A DNA stretch of 64,000 bases from Methylibium sp. NZG (GTDB lineage Bacteria; Pseudomonadota; Gammaproteobacteria; Burkholderiales; Burkholderiaceae_C): positions 39,688-103,687 of the forward strand of contig LGRD01000016.1 in assembly GCA_001263235.1 (NCBI GenBank), given 5' to 3'. This document shows, piece after piece, positions 25,850-34,303 of this stretch (positions are counted from its first letter, which is position 1; each line of letters opens with the position of its first letter). The translations under genes and the position numbers were made by a program. The notes under the pieces were generated by a model. That model was not told the DNA's origin. It saw only the letters and a list, made by a program, of their open reading frames with translations, and did not search any database.

Positions 25850-26130
25850 AGCGGTACGGCCCCTGCCATCACCTGCTCGCGCAGCGCGGGGTGCAGCGCC
25901 GCTTCAGTGACCACGTCCACCCGGCGGCCGAGCAAATCCTGGGCGTCCAGCAACAGGCCACCCAAGGCGAGTGCGCTGGTCCCTGGCGCAAGTGTCACGA
26001 GCAGATCGACGTCGCTGCTGTCGTTGGGGTCGCCGCGCGCCATCGAGCCGAAGACGCGTACACCCGTGACGCCGCGCTTGCGCGCGAGTTGCAGCAGCGC
26101 GTCGCGGTGAGTTTCGATCAGCGGGTGCAT
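25846..26130 (-). CDS. mntA: MntA-like nucleotidyltransferase antitoxin
   Basis: This 94-residue minimal nucleotidyltransferase starts at ATG 26130 (MHPLIETHRD). The catalytic motif GS-x10-D-x-D is intact: GSMARGDPNDSSDVD. In characterised pairs this enzyme adds AMP units to the motif tyrosine of HepT and so neutralises it. The overlap with hepT and their order are canonical. The antitoxin is intact although the toxin motif is changed, so the pair may be a decaying addiction module or one repurposed for regulation. Confidence 0.85.
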   Translation of the reverse strand: MHPLIETHRDALLQLARKRGVTGVRVFGSMARGDPNDSSDVDLLVTLAPGTSALALGGLLLDAQDLLGRRVDVVTEAALHPALREQVMAGAVPL

Positions 26131-26195
26131 GCGTGGCAGTTTAGCCCCGGGAGCTTTTCCCGAGCCTGAGGGGCTGGCCGTGCGCCTGCACCGCA

Positions 26196-26558
26196 TTACC
26201 CACCAGCGCGCTTTGCCGGGTGCCCCGCCTGCGCCAGAAACTCCACCACCCGCTCAACGTGATCCCCCTGCACCTCGATCACCCCATCCTTCACCGTCCC
26301 GCCCGCGCCACACGCTGTTCGCAGCCGCTTGGCGCACGCCGCCAGCGCCGCGTCGTCCAGCGCCAACCCGCGCACCAGCGTCACTGCCGTGCCACCGCGC
26401 CCCTTGGTTTCGCGGCTGACGCGCACGATGCCGTCGCCGGCAGCGGGCGCGCTGGCTTGCACCTTGCACGCGCAAGCGGCAATCGGTTGCCGGCAAGTGG
26501 GGCACATGCGGCCGCTGTCGGTGGAGTAGACGAGGCCGCTGTTCGATGGGTTGCGCAT
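26196..26558 (-). CDS. yciH: SUI1/eIF1-like translation factor, YciH family
   Basis: This 120-residue protein has an N-terminal cysteine cluster (CPTCRQPIAACAC, ~residues 19-31) that may bind metal, then a SUI1 domain (~residues 44-118) with RETKGRGGTAVTLVRGL, CGAGGTVKDGVIEVQGDH and the C-terminal helix. E. coli YciH discriminates against non-canonical initiation on the 30S subunit. ATG 26558 gives the family's usual N-terminus; upstream starts would add an unrelated extension. It lies just downstream of the Snf2 helicase gene on the same strand. Confidence 0.9.
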   Translation of the reverse strand: MRNPSNSGLVYSTDSGRMCPTCRQPIAACACKVQASAPAAGDGIVRVSRETKGRGGTAVTLVRGLALDDAALAACAKRLRTACGAGGTVKDGVIEVQGDHVERVVEFLAQAGHPAKRAGG

Positions 26559-26626
26559 AGGGTCTCTCGGTGTCCTTGGTCGGTTTCGAAAGGTCGTGCG
26601 AGCGGTCATGAAACCCGACCCGCATT

Positions 26627-29140
26627 TCACACCAGCGGCGCCAACAGCCCCGCCAGGTCTTCAGCGCTGAACTTGGTCGCCACCTCTGCATCCACGCCCA
26701 GCACACCCTCGGCCAGCGCCGCCTTGCGCGCTTGCAGCGCGAGCATGCGTTCTTCGATGCTGCCTTCGGCGACGAGCTTGTAGACGAACACCGGCTGGTC
26801 CTGCCCAATGCGGTGGGCGCGTGCGGTGGCTTGTTGTTCGACGGCGGGGTTCCACCACGGGTCGAGGTGGATCACGGTGTCGGCGGCGGTCAGGTTCAGG
26901 CCCACGCCGCCGGCTTTCAGGCTCACCAGCATGATGGGGATGGTCTTGCTCTGGAACTGGCGGACGACCGCGCCGCGGCTGCGCACGGGGGTGTCGCCGG
27001 TGAGGGTGAGGTGGGGCAGGTCGAGTGCGGCGAGTTCGGCTTCGACCAGCGTCAGCATCTCGGTGAACTGGCTGAAGACGAGCATGCGCCGGCCTTCGCG
27101 CACCAGCTCGGGCAGCATGTCGCGCAGCCACTCCATCTTGGCGCGCTCCATCGTCGGTGCCATCTTGGTGCCCTTGACGAGGTACGGGTCGCAGCACACT
27201 TGCCGCAACTTCAGCAGCGCATCGAGGATGGCAATCTGCGCGCCGGCAAAACTCTGGCGCTTCAGCACGCGGCGCACCTGCTCGTCGGCGGCCACGCGCA
27301 CGCTCTCGTACAGCGCGCGTTGCTGGCCTTGCAGTTGCACGCGGCGGATCACCTCAGTCAGCGGTTGCAGTTCGGTGGCCACGTCCGCCTTGCGGCGGCG
27401 CAGAATGAAAGGGCGCACGCGCTGCGCCAGCAGCTCGGCGCGCAGCGTCTCGCCGTTGGTTTCGATCGGCTTGCGCCACACGCGGATGAAGCTGCGCGAG
27501 TCGCCCAGAAAGCCGGGCATCAAGAAGTCGAAGTGGGCCCACAGCTCGCCCAGGTGGTTCTCAATCGGTGTGCCGGTCACGCACAGGCGGTGCTCGGCCT
27601 GCAAGCGGCGCAGCGCGCTGGCGGCGCGGCTGCCGGCGTTCTTGACCATCTGCGCTTCGTCCAGCACCAGCAGTTGCCAGCGTTGCGCTTGCAGCGCACG
27701 CAGGTCGCGCCACAGCAGCGGGTAGGTGGTGAAGACCACGTCGTGTTCCGCGGTGCGCGCAAATTCGCGTGCGCGCTCAGTGCCTTGCAGCGTGAGCACG
27801 CGCAGCGTCGGCGCAAACCGCGCAGCCTCGGCCTGCCAGTTGGCGATGAGCGAGGTGGGCAGCACCACCAGCGCCGGCTGCTGCAACCGGCCGGCGTGCT
27901 TTTCGATCAGCAGGTGGGCCAGCACCTGCGCGGTCTTGCCCAGGCCCATGTCGTCGGCCAGGATGCCGGCCAGGCGCTGCGCGCGCAGGTATTGCAGCCA
28001 GGCCACGCCTTGCAACTGGTAAGGGCGCAAGGTGAGTTGCAGGCCGACGGTGGTGAGCAGCGCCGCTGTGATCGGCGGCGGCGTGCCGGCCGCGCGCAGG
28101 CGCTGCGCCAGCGACGCGAGGCCGGCCTCGCCCTGCAGTTGCCACGCGCCATGCGTGCCGGCGCGTTGGGCTTGCGTATCGTTGAGTCCCAGCCGCAATG
28201 CTTCGATGCGATGCGTCTCCCACGTCGACAACAACAGCGGCCCATCCTTGCGGCGCGGGTCGGTCAGCAGGTCGACCATCGCGCCGACGATCGCCTTCAG
28301 CGGCGCGGCCGGCGCGTCGATGCGCCGGCCGCCGGGGGCGCGCAGCGTGATGATCTCGGCGTCGTCGATGGCGGCGATCTCGTGCGCCTTGAGCCAGCGC
28401 GAGTCACGCTTGAGCAAATCGGCCAGCAGCGGCGCCAGGTCGAGCAACTCGCCGTCCACTTCCACGCCCAGGCTCAGCATGAACGAGCCTTCGCGCGGCG
28501 GCTGGCGCAACGCGGTGAGCGCCTGCACGCGGGGCCCGAGTGGTTCCACCAGTTCGCGGCCCTCTTCGGCGCCCGTCTCCGGGCTGATCACCAGCCGCCA
28601 CCGGTCCACCGCCACGCTCTGGTGTGCAAAGCCCGGCATCACGACGATGCGCCAGCCCTGCGCCTGCAGCCGCGGCACCTGCTCGGCCCAGAAGTCGCCG
28701 AAGTGCGTTTCTTCTGGCAGCGACCACAGCTCTTCATGACCTTCGGCCGCCTCGGGGCTGCGCCACTGCAGCGCCTGTGCCGGCAGCGGGCGCAGGCCAC
28801 TGGCCCACAGCGCGTCGCGTGCGTCGGCTTCCGCCAAGGTGTCGCGTTGCAGCCGCACCCGCTGGTCCCAGGCACCACGCAGCAGCGGCTGCACCTCGTC
28901 CGATTTCGGGCGGGCGTTCAGCAGCCGCGCCGGCGCAGGCGTTTCCCAGCGCAGGCCTTGTTCGGTCGTGTAGGTCCAACGCACCTGCGCCACCGTGGCC
29001 TGCGTGCTGCGCGGGCCGAAGCCCTCCATCGCGCGCACGCCCAGCAGGCCGTCGCCGCGCGTGAGCGTTGTCAGTGTGAGGCGCGGCCGAAAGCTGCCGG
29101 GGGTGGGCGGCTCAGCGCGCAGGTGAGGGGGGCTGGGCAT
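26627..29140 (-). CDS. Snf2/RapA-type helicase-like ATPase
   Basis: This 837-residue DNA-dependent ATPase of the SWI2/SNF2 family has an N-terminal ~370-residue region of the bacterial Snf2-associated type, then the two RecA-like lobes: Walker A DDMGLGKT near residue 395, motif II DEAQ near 490, GTPIENHLGELW, then helicase C with FSQFTEMLTLVE and the motif VI QATARAHRIGQ. No zinc-binding SWIM motif is visible at the N-terminus. Such proteins move along duplex DNA and remodel protein-DNA complexes; in bacteria some occur in defence islands and others near transcription genes. No restriction, nuclease or methylase partner lies nearby, so a defence role is not supported here. Confidence 0.9.
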   Translation of the reverse strand: MPSPPHLRAEPPTPGSFRPRLTLTTLTRGDGLLGVRAMEGFGPRSTQATVAQVRWTYTTEQGLRWETPAPARLLNARPKSDEVQPLLRGAWDQRVRLQRDTLAEADARDALWASGLRPLPAQALQWRSPEAAEGHEELWSLPEETHFGDFWAEQVPRLQAQGWRIVVMPGFAHQSVAVDRWRLVISPETGAEEGRELVEPLGPRVQALTALRQPPREGSFMLSLGVEVDGELLDLAPLLADLLKRDSRWLKAHEIAAIDDAEIITLRAPGGRRIDAPAAPLKAIVGAMVDLLTDPRRKDGPLLLSTWETHRIEALRLGLNDTQAQRAGTHGAWQLQGEAGLASLAQRLRAAGTPPPITAALLTTVGLQLTLRPYQLQGVAWLQYLRAQRLAGILADDMGLGKTAQVLAHLLIEKHAGRLQQPALVVLPTSLIANWQAEAARFAPTLRVLTLQGTERAREFARTAEHDVVFTTYPLLWRDLRALQAQRWQLLVLDEAQMVKNAGSRAASALRRLQAEHRLCVTGTPIENHLGELWAHFDFLMPGFLGDSRSFIRVWRKPIETNGETLRAELLAQRVRPFILRRRKADVATELQPLTEVIRRVQLQGQQRALYESVRVAADEQVRRVLKRQSFAGAQIAILDALLKLRQVCCDPYLVKGTKMAPTMERAKMEWLRDMLPELVREGRRMLVFSQFTEMLTLVEAELAALDLPHLTLTGDTPVRSRGAVVRQFQSKTIPIMLVSLKAGGVGLNLTAADTVIHLDPWWNPAVEQQATARAHRIGQDQPVFVYKLVAEGSIEERMLALQARKAALAEGVLGVDAEVATKFSAEDLAGLLAPLV

Positions 29141-29280
29141 TTGGCGGCGATGGTATGGTCAGGCTGGGCAGCGCAAAGAATCAGCGGTCGAAGTGCAGCC
29201 TGCACCGCAGCCTGCAACAGGCATTGCCCAATCCAACAGCGCCGCGGCCACCACCGCGATACACCACAGAAAGGCCCGCC

Positions 29281-29469
29281 ATGCAGACGCTTGAAACGAT
29301 GCGCAGCCTGGGCCTGCTGACGCCAGAGCAGTACCTCGAGATCACCGCCTACGTGATGGTGAACTCCACCCCCGAGCAGATCCTGGCGATGCCACCGCAC
29401 CTGTGGCAGGCGGTGATGCAAGCGGACGCATTGCTGTTCCCCGGCGGGCCGGCAGAGCCGGTGCATTGA
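29281..29469 (+). CDS. small conserved-looking protein, unknown
   Basis: This 62-codon frame starts at ATG 29281 with GAAAGG upstream and ends in TGA at 29467-29469. The product is predicted to be two or three amphipathic helices (SLGLLTPEQYLEITAYV, MPPHLWQAVMQADALLF) and has no signal or membrane segment. It lies between the divergently read Snf2 gene and the MarR gene. The codon pattern fits real coding sequence, but I know no family for it. The 99-base gap after it (29470-29568) shows nothing clear. Confidence 0.5.
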   Translation: MQTLETMRSLGLLTPEQYLEITAYVMVNSTPEQILAMPPHLWQAVMQADALLFPGGPAEPVH

Positions 29470-29568
29470 CCGGCCGACGCCACCGGGCGGGCCGGCCCTG
29501 CCGGCGTGTTGCGGGGCGTCGGCGCACTGGGTGAGTTCGGCGGGTTCGGCCCGTTCAGCCCGCGCCCG

Positions 29569-30039
29569 CTATTTGGCCGCGGCTGGCCAGGCCACCTTCA
29601 GCAGCAGCTCGATCAACAGCGCACGCTCGGCCGGCGACAGCACGCGCAGCGCGGCGTTTTCCATCGTCGCGGCGATCTTCTCGGCCTGCTGCGTCAGTTC
29701 GCGGCCGCGGGCGGTGAGGTGCACGTGCTGGGCGCGCCGGTCTTGCGTGCTGCGCACCCGCTCGACCCAGCCACGCTCGACCATGCGGTCGAGCGTGACG
29801 GCCAGGTTGGGTGCCGACACGTCGAGCGCCTGCCCCAGTTGCTTCTGGTTGACCTGCGGGTTGGCGGCCACCAGCACCAGCACCGAGAACTCCACCGCCT
29901 TCAGCTCGAGCGGGCCGAGGTGCCTGGCAAACGTCTTCTTCAGCTCGATGGAGGCGCGGCTGGCCGCGTAGCCGACGAGGTGCATCAGGCGCGACTGGTC
30001 GAGTTCACCGGGGGCGGGCTTGCGCGGTGGCATGGGCAC
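29569..30039 (-). CDS. MarR family transcriptional regulator
   Basis: This 156-residue winged-helix regulator has dimer helices at both ends and a DNA-recognition part QKQLGQALDVSAPNLAVTLDRM followed by the wing ERVRSTQDRRAQHVHLTARG, the MarR signature. It is the last gene of the - strand CoA-ligase operon that begins at 34094. MarR proteins next to hydroxycinnamate CoA ligases (FerR/CouR types) typically repress the operon and release DNA on binding the acyl-CoA ester. That role is a good inference here and is supported by A/T-rich palindromes in the divergent promoter region 34095-34303. Confidence 0.9.
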   Translation of the reverse strand: MPMPPRKPAPGELDQSRLMHLVGYAASRASIELKKTFARHLGPLELKAVEFSVLVLVAANPQVNQKQLGQALDVSAPNLAVTLDRMVERGWVERVRSTQDRRAQHVHLTARGRELTQQAEKIAATMENAALRVLSPAERALLIELLLKVAWPAAAK

Positions 30040-30096
30040 GGTGCCTCAGGCAGGCGACGCGGCATGCCGCCGCTGAAGAATGTCCGCAGGCACGCG

Positions 30097-30534
30097 TCAG
30101 CTGCACATCAGCCGGATGTCTTCGGGCACGGGCATAGCGCGCAGGCGGTCGGGGTTCGCCGCGTCACGCTGCGTGAAGGCGCGTACTTCGCGGCCCTCGC
30201 AGATCAGCTCGTCGGCTGCACCGTCGATGCCCGCGCGCGTCACCCGGTGTACCTGCACAAACACCTTGTTGCGCCATTCTTCGACGTGGGTCGTGATGGT
30301 CAGCGTCTCGCCGTAGGTCGCGGTCTTGACGAACCGGGTGTTGATCTCCAGCAGCGGCGTGCCGACGATGCCGCGTGTCTTCACGAGCTCGCGCCACGGC
30401 GACAGGCCACATTGCATGAAGAACGACAGCGAGGCCGCGTCCATCCAGCGCGAAAAGTTCGGGAAGAAGACGATGCCCGCCGGGTCGCAGTCGCCGAACT
30501 GCACGGCGACGCTGAAGGTGGTGGTGCGCGGCAT
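30097..30534 (-). CDS. 4-hydroxybenzoyl-CoA-type hot-dog thioesterase
   Basis: This 145-residue single hot-dog-domain thioesterase has FGDCDPAGIVFFPNFSRWMD at residues ~13-32, the active-site segment of the 4HBT family, with the catalytic aspartate in DPAG. The remaining strands (GETLTITTHVEEWRNKVFVQVHRV) fit the same fold. It would release free acids from aromatic or acyl-CoA thioesters, freeing CoA in the pathway encoded by the operon. It lies between the SDR and MarR genes on the same strand. Confidence 0.87.
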   Translation of the reverse strand: MPRTTTFSVAVQFGDCDPAGIVFFPNFSRWMDAASLSFFMQCGLSPWRELVKTRGIVGTPLLEINTRFVKTATYGETLTITTHVEEWRNKVFVQVHRVTRAGIDGAADELICEGREVRAFTQRDAANPDRLRAMPVPEDIRLMCS

Positions 30535-30584
30535 GCGGGTGTGCGTGTGCGGGGCGGGAGGCCGATTCGATGCGGTGCGGCGCT

Positions 30585-31361
30585 TCAGCGCGGGGCCATG
30601 CGCAGCGCGCCGTCGAGGCGGATCACCTCGCCGTTGAGCGCCGTGTTCTCGCAGATGCTGGCGGCCAGCTGCGCAAACTCTTCCGGCCGGCCCAGCCGCT
30701 TCGGGAACGGAATGCTCGCCGAGAGCGAGTCCTGCACCGGCTGCGGCAACTCCGCCAGCAGCGGCGTCAGGAACAAGCCCGGCGCGATCGTGACCACGCG
30801 CACGCCGAACTGCGCCAGGTCGCGCGCCATCGGCAAGGTCATGCCGACCACGCCGCCTTTCGAGGCCGAATACGCCTGCTGGCCGACCTGCCCGTCGAAG
30901 GCCGCGACCGACGCGGTGTTGACCACCACACCGCGCTCGTGGCTGCTGAAGGCGTCGGCCAGCGGGTCGAGCTTGACCATCTGTGCCACCGCCAGCCGCG
31001 TGACGTTGTAGGTGCCTACGAGGTTGACCTCGACGATGCGCTTGAAGTCTTCCAGCGGGGCTGGCGAGCCGTCCTTGCCGACGATGCGTTTGGCGCTGCC
31101 GATGCCGGCGATGTTCATCAAGATGCGTGCGGTGCCGTGCGCGGCGGTCGCTTCGGCCAACGCGGCGAGCACGCTGTCGGTCGAGGTGATGTCGCAGGCG
31201 ATCCCGATGCCGCCGAACTCGGCGGCCACCGCCTTGGCGCCGTCGCCGTTGCGATCCAGCACCGCCACCTTGGCGCCGCGCCGCGCCAGCTCGCGCGCGG
31301 TCTGCGCGCCCAGGCCCGAGGCGCCGCCGGTGACGAGAGCGGCTTGTCCTTGGATGTTCAT
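30585..31361 (-). CDS. short-chain dehydrogenase, type II 3-hydroxyacyl-CoA dehydrogenase-like
   Basis: This 258-residue classical SDR has TGGASGLGAQTA (cofactor motif), an aspartate after the second strand (AVLDRNGDG), which favours NAD, the serine segment NTASVAAFDGQVGQQAYSASKGG, and YSASK with the catalytic Tyr and Lys. Closest by pattern to HSD17B10-type 3-hydroxyacyl-CoA dehydrogenases, it would oxidise the beta-hydroxyacyl-CoA formed by the crotonase of the same operon. ATG 31361 gives the standard N-terminus and lies 17 bases after the CoA ligase stop. Confidence 0.9.
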   Translation of the reverse strand: MNIQGQAALVTGGASGLGAQTARELARRGAKVAVLDRNGDGAKAVAAEFGGIGIACDITSTDSVLAALAEATAAHGTARILMNIAGIGSAKRIVGKDGSPAPLEDFKRIVEVNLVGTYNVTRLAVAQMVKLDPLADAFSSHERGVVVNTASVAAFDGQVGQQAYSASKGGVVGMTLPMARDLAQFGVRVVTIAPGLFLTPLLAELPQPVQDSLSASIPFPKRLGRPEEFAQLAASICENTALNGEVIRLDGALRMAPR

Positions 31362-31377
31362 GGCGTGCCTCGCATGG

Positions 31378-33285
31378 TCAGTTCGCTTGTGGCAGCAACA
31401 CGCCGTCGCCGCCTGCGTACAGATGCTCGACCAGCGCATCGCGGTGCTGCAGCACCATGCGCTGGTTGATCGAACCCTTGTCGGTGACTTCGCCGCGGTC
31501 GATGCTCGGCGGGTCCACCAGCAGCAGCGCGCGCGCCACGCGCGTGGCGCTGCCGGTACCGCTGGCGTGCATCTGGTTCACGAGCCTTTGGAAGAACGCG
31601 ACCACCGGTGGCGCACCGAGAACGTCCAACGTCGGCGCACCGGCGGGCAGCCCCGCGAGGGCGCGGCAACTGTCGAGCCGCGGGAAGATCAGGATGCCGA
31701 TCTGGCTGCGGTTGATGCCGGCCACCACCACGTCCTGCACGCACGGGTCGCCCGCCGCGATCACGCGCGCGCGCAGCGGGCCGACCGACACGAACGTTCC
31801 GGTGTCGAGCTTGAAGTCTTCGGCGATGCGGCCGTCGAACGCGAAGCCGAGGTTGGGCTGTGCGGGGTCGATGAACTTCAGCGCGTCGCCGCTGGCGTAG
31901 TAGCCTTCTTCGTCGAACGACTCGGCCGTCTGCTCCGGCGCGCGCCAGTAGCCGGGCGTCACGTTCGGGCCGCGGTAGCGTACTTCGACCTTGCCGGCGT
32001 TTGGCTGCAGCTTGAGCTCCATGCCCGGCGCCGGCAGGCCGATGTAGCCCGACTTCACTTCGGGGCCGTTGGCGCAGATCGCAAACGGCGCCGTCTCCGT
32101 CATGCCCAGTCCGGTGAGCATGCGGATGCGCTCGCCGCAGGCCTGCTCGGCCACCGCGTCGAGCTTGTCCCACACCGGCTGCGACAGGCCCGCGCCAGCA
32201 AAGAACAGCATGGTCACGCGGCTGAAGAAGCGCTCGCGCAGCGCAGCGTCGGCCTCCAGCGCATTGGCGACTTCCTCGAATCCCTTGGGCACGTTGAAGT
32301 ACACGGTGGGCGCGATCTCGCGCAGGTTGCGCAGCGTCTCACCGATGAGTTGCGGCGTCGGCTTGCCTTCGTCGATGTAGAGCGTGCCGCCGTTGTAGAC
32401 CGTGAGCCCGACGTTGTGGTTGCCGCCGAAGGTGTGGTTCCACGGCAGCCAGTCCACCAGCACCGGCCGCACCTGGCCCAGGCTCGGAAAGCACTGCAGG
32501 ATCATCTGCTGGTTGCTGCACAACATGCGCTGCGTGTTGATCACGCCCTTGGGCAGCTTGGTGGAGCCCGAGGTGAACAGGAACTTGGCGATCGTGTCGG
32601 GGCCGACCTTCGCGTGCGCTGCGTCCACTTGCGCGGTGGGCACAGTGGCGAGCAATTCGTCGAAGCTCAAGGCCTTGCGGCCGTCGATCTCTCCATGCGT
32701 CAACACCACCGTCACGTCCGACCCGACCGTGGCGGTGATGGCCTTGCCATAGCCCGACGCGCTCGATGCAAACACCAGCCCCGGCGTCAGCAGCCCGAGG
32801 ATGTGCTTGAGCTTGCCGTAGTCCTGCGACACGGTGGAGTAGGCCGCCGAGATCGGTGCGAACGGTACGCCGGCCAGCATGCAGCCCAGGCTGAGCAGCA
32901 GGTGTTCGAGGTCGTTGTCGGACAGGATGGCCACCGGCCGGTCGGCCGAGAGCTTCAGGTCGATCAGCCCCTGCGCAATGCAGCGTGCGCTGTGCAGCGC
33001 CTCGCGGTAGCTGATGCGGCGCCAGTCGCCGCCTTGGTGGCGCTTGGCCGCCAGCGTGTGCTCGGGTTCGGTGGCGGCCCAGTGCAGCAGCCGGTCCGTC
33101 AGGCGATCCGGGTACGCGGCGAGCGGCTCGGTGGAGGTGACGAGCGTGCTGCCGTCGGGCCGCGGTGTGAGCGTGGCGGCGAGCGAGCCGCCGAGCGGCA
33201 GCGCGCGGTACTTGGGCGCCGCACTTGAACGCGCGCCTGTACCGGCGTCTGAACTAGCGCCTGAACCCGCGCCGCCCGCCGTCAT
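31378..33285 (-). CDS. feruloyl-CoA synthase-like acyl-CoA ligase
   Basis: This 635-residue AMP-forming ligase has the P-loop FTSGSTKLPKGVINTQRML near residue 235, PWNHTFGGNHN, the adenine motif LTGLGMTETAPF and the hinge aspartate in YYASGDALKF. The length and the long N-terminal part (PLGGSLAATLTPRPDGSTLV) match feruloyl-CoA synthases (Fcs) rather than the shorter 4-coumarate ligases. It should activate ferulate or a similar hydroxycinnamate with ATP and CoA. The final lysine-containing domain is somewhat altered (TDKGSINQRM). Its ATG (33285) overlaps the stop of the crotonase gene upstream. Confidence 0.88.
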   Translation of the reverse strand: MTAGGAGSGASSDAGTGARSSAAPKYRALPLGGSLAATLTPRPDGSTLVTSTEPLAAYPDRLTDRLLHWAATEPEHTLAAKRHQGGDWRRISYREALHSARCIAQGLIDLKLSADRPVAILSDNDLEHLLLSLGCMLAGVPFAPISAAYSTVSQDYGKLKHILGLLTPGLVFASSASGYGKAITATVGSDVTVVLTHGEIDGRKALSFDELLATVPTAQVDAAHAKVGPDTIAKFLFTSGSTKLPKGVINTQRMLCSNQQMILQCFPSLGQVRPVLVDWLPWNHTFGGNHNVGLTVYNGGTLYIDEGKPTPQLIGETLRNLREIAPTVYFNVPKGFEEVANALEADAALRERFFSRVTMLFFAGAGLSQPVWDKLDAVAEQACGERIRMLTGLGMTETAPFAICANGPEVKSGYIGLPAPGMELKLQPNAGKVEVRYRGPNVTPGYWRAPEQTAESFDEEGYYASGDALKFIDPAQPNLGFAFDGRIAEDFKLDTGTFVSVGPLRARVIAAGDPCVQDVVVAGINRSQIGILIFPRLDSCRALAGLPAGAPTLDVLGAPPVVAFFQRLVNQMHASGTGSATRVARALLLVDPPSIDRGEVTDKGSINQRMVLQHRDALVEHLYAGGDGVLLPQAN

Positions 33286-34094
33286 CACTGCTTCTCCACC
33301 TTGCCCGCGCGCTTTTCGAGGAAGGCGCGCACACGCACCTTGGCGGCGTCGTCCCCCTGCGCGATGGCGGCCATCAGCGACTCGACGAACAGCCCGTCGG
33401 GCTGTGACATGTCGGCAATGCGCGGCAGCGCCTGCATCACTGCAAAGTTCGACAGCGGCGCGTTGCCGGCGATTTTGCGAGCCAGCTCGACCGCCTTGAT
33501 GAAGCCCATGCCGTCGGCCACCACGTACTGCGACAAGCCGCGCGCCAGCCCCTCGGCCGAGTCGAGCACGCGGCCGGTGAGCATCATGTCGGTCATGCAG
33601 GCCACGCCGGCCAGCCGCGGCACGCGTGCCGAGCCGCCACCGCCGACGAAGATGCCGCGCTGGCCTTCGGGCAGCCCGTAGTAGGCGCTGGTCTCGGCCA
33701 CGCGCACGTGGCAGCTCGCGGCGATCTCGAGCCCGCCGCCGACCACCGCGCCGTGCAGCACCGCCACCACCGGCACGCGGCCGAACTGGATCGCGTCCAT
33801 CGCCGCGTGCCAGGTGCGCGAGTGCAGCACGCCTTCGGCCACGCTGCGCTCGGACAACTCCGACAAGTCGAGCCCGGCGCAAAAGTGGCTGCCCGAACCG
33901 GTGAGCACCACCGCGCCCACCTCGGCCGGCAAGTTGATGAACGTGGTGTGCAGTTGCGCCACCAGCGTGTCGTTGATGGCGTTGCGTTTGGCCGGGCGGT
34001 TGAGCCGGACATGCGCGACCGCGCCGGACAGCGAGATCTCCAGCAAGTCGAGCGCGGCCAGCGGGCCGGTGGCGGGGGTGAAGGAGTCGGTCAT
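33285..34094 (-). CDS. enoyl-CoA hydratase/isomerase (crotonase) family protein
   Basis: This 269-residue crotonase has the CoA-binding oxyanion parts GSGSHFCAGLDLSEL (~residues 65-80) and GAVVGGGLEIAASCHVR. A catalytic glutamate occurs in LPEGQRGIFVGGGGS. It is the first gene of the CoA-ligase operon and overlaps the ligase by four bases. With feruloyl-CoA synthase it could act as hydratase/aldolase (forming vanillin and acetyl-CoA) or simply as hydratase before the SDR; with an SDR and no vanillin dehydrogenase in the operon, beta-oxidative shortening is the better fit. Confidence 0.88.
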   Translation of the reverse strand: MTDSFTPATGPLAALDLLEISLSGAVAHVRLNRPAKRNAINDTLVAQLHTTFINLPAEVGAVVLTGSGSHFCAGLDLSELSERSVAEGVLHSRTWHAAMDAIQFGRVPVVAVLHGAVVGGGLEIAASCHVRVAETSAYYGLPEGQRGIFVGGGGSARVPRLAGVACMTDMMLTGRVLDSAEGLARGLSQYVVADGMGFIKAVELARKIAGNAPLSNFAVMQALPRIADMSQPDGLFVESLMAAIAQGDDAAKVRVRAFLEKRAGKVEKQ

Positions 34095-34122
34095 TGGTGC
34101 AGCTCGGAAATTTGCTTAAATG

Positions 34123-34131
34123 TAGTAACTA
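34123..34131. promoter_or_regulatory. candidate MarR operator upstream of the CoA-ligase operon
   Basis: TAGTAACTA is a perfect odd-centred palindrome in a strikingly A/T-rich stretch (34110-34140) 29 bases before the crotonase ATG at 34094. Such sites overlap the promoter in MarR-controlled operons. The flanks add partial symmetry (TGTAGT/ACTAAC). Binding is inference. Confidence 0.4.
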
Positions 34132-34247
34132 ACTGAATGGCGAGAAAACTGGGGCTTACCCTGATCTTTGTGCGAACTCCAGCCGTCAGAATTCGATGTC
34201 GATCGGCTGCGCTTGCCCGGCCAAGCTGGGGTCGCATCGGGTCGAAG

Positions 34248-34268
34248 TTGATTCATTTTCATAATCAA
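34248..34268. promoter_or_regulatory. candidate operator/promoter element upstream of the tannase gene
   Basis: TTGATT and AATCAA form 6-base inverted arms 9 bases apart in an A/T-rich stretch 35 bases before ATG 34304. It is the second palindrome of the divergent spacer and may be another site for the MarR protein, or part of the tannase promoter. Confidence 0.35.
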
Positions 34269-34303
34269 TAACGCGCTGCTTGCGGCGCCCAGGAGCCCGC
34301 GCC

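Noticed and set aside
26627..29140. Snf2 helicase as part of a DISARM-like or other defence system
   Set aside because: No methylase, phospholipase-D, restriction or other defence partner is adjacent; its neighbours are a SUI1 protein and a small unknown gene.
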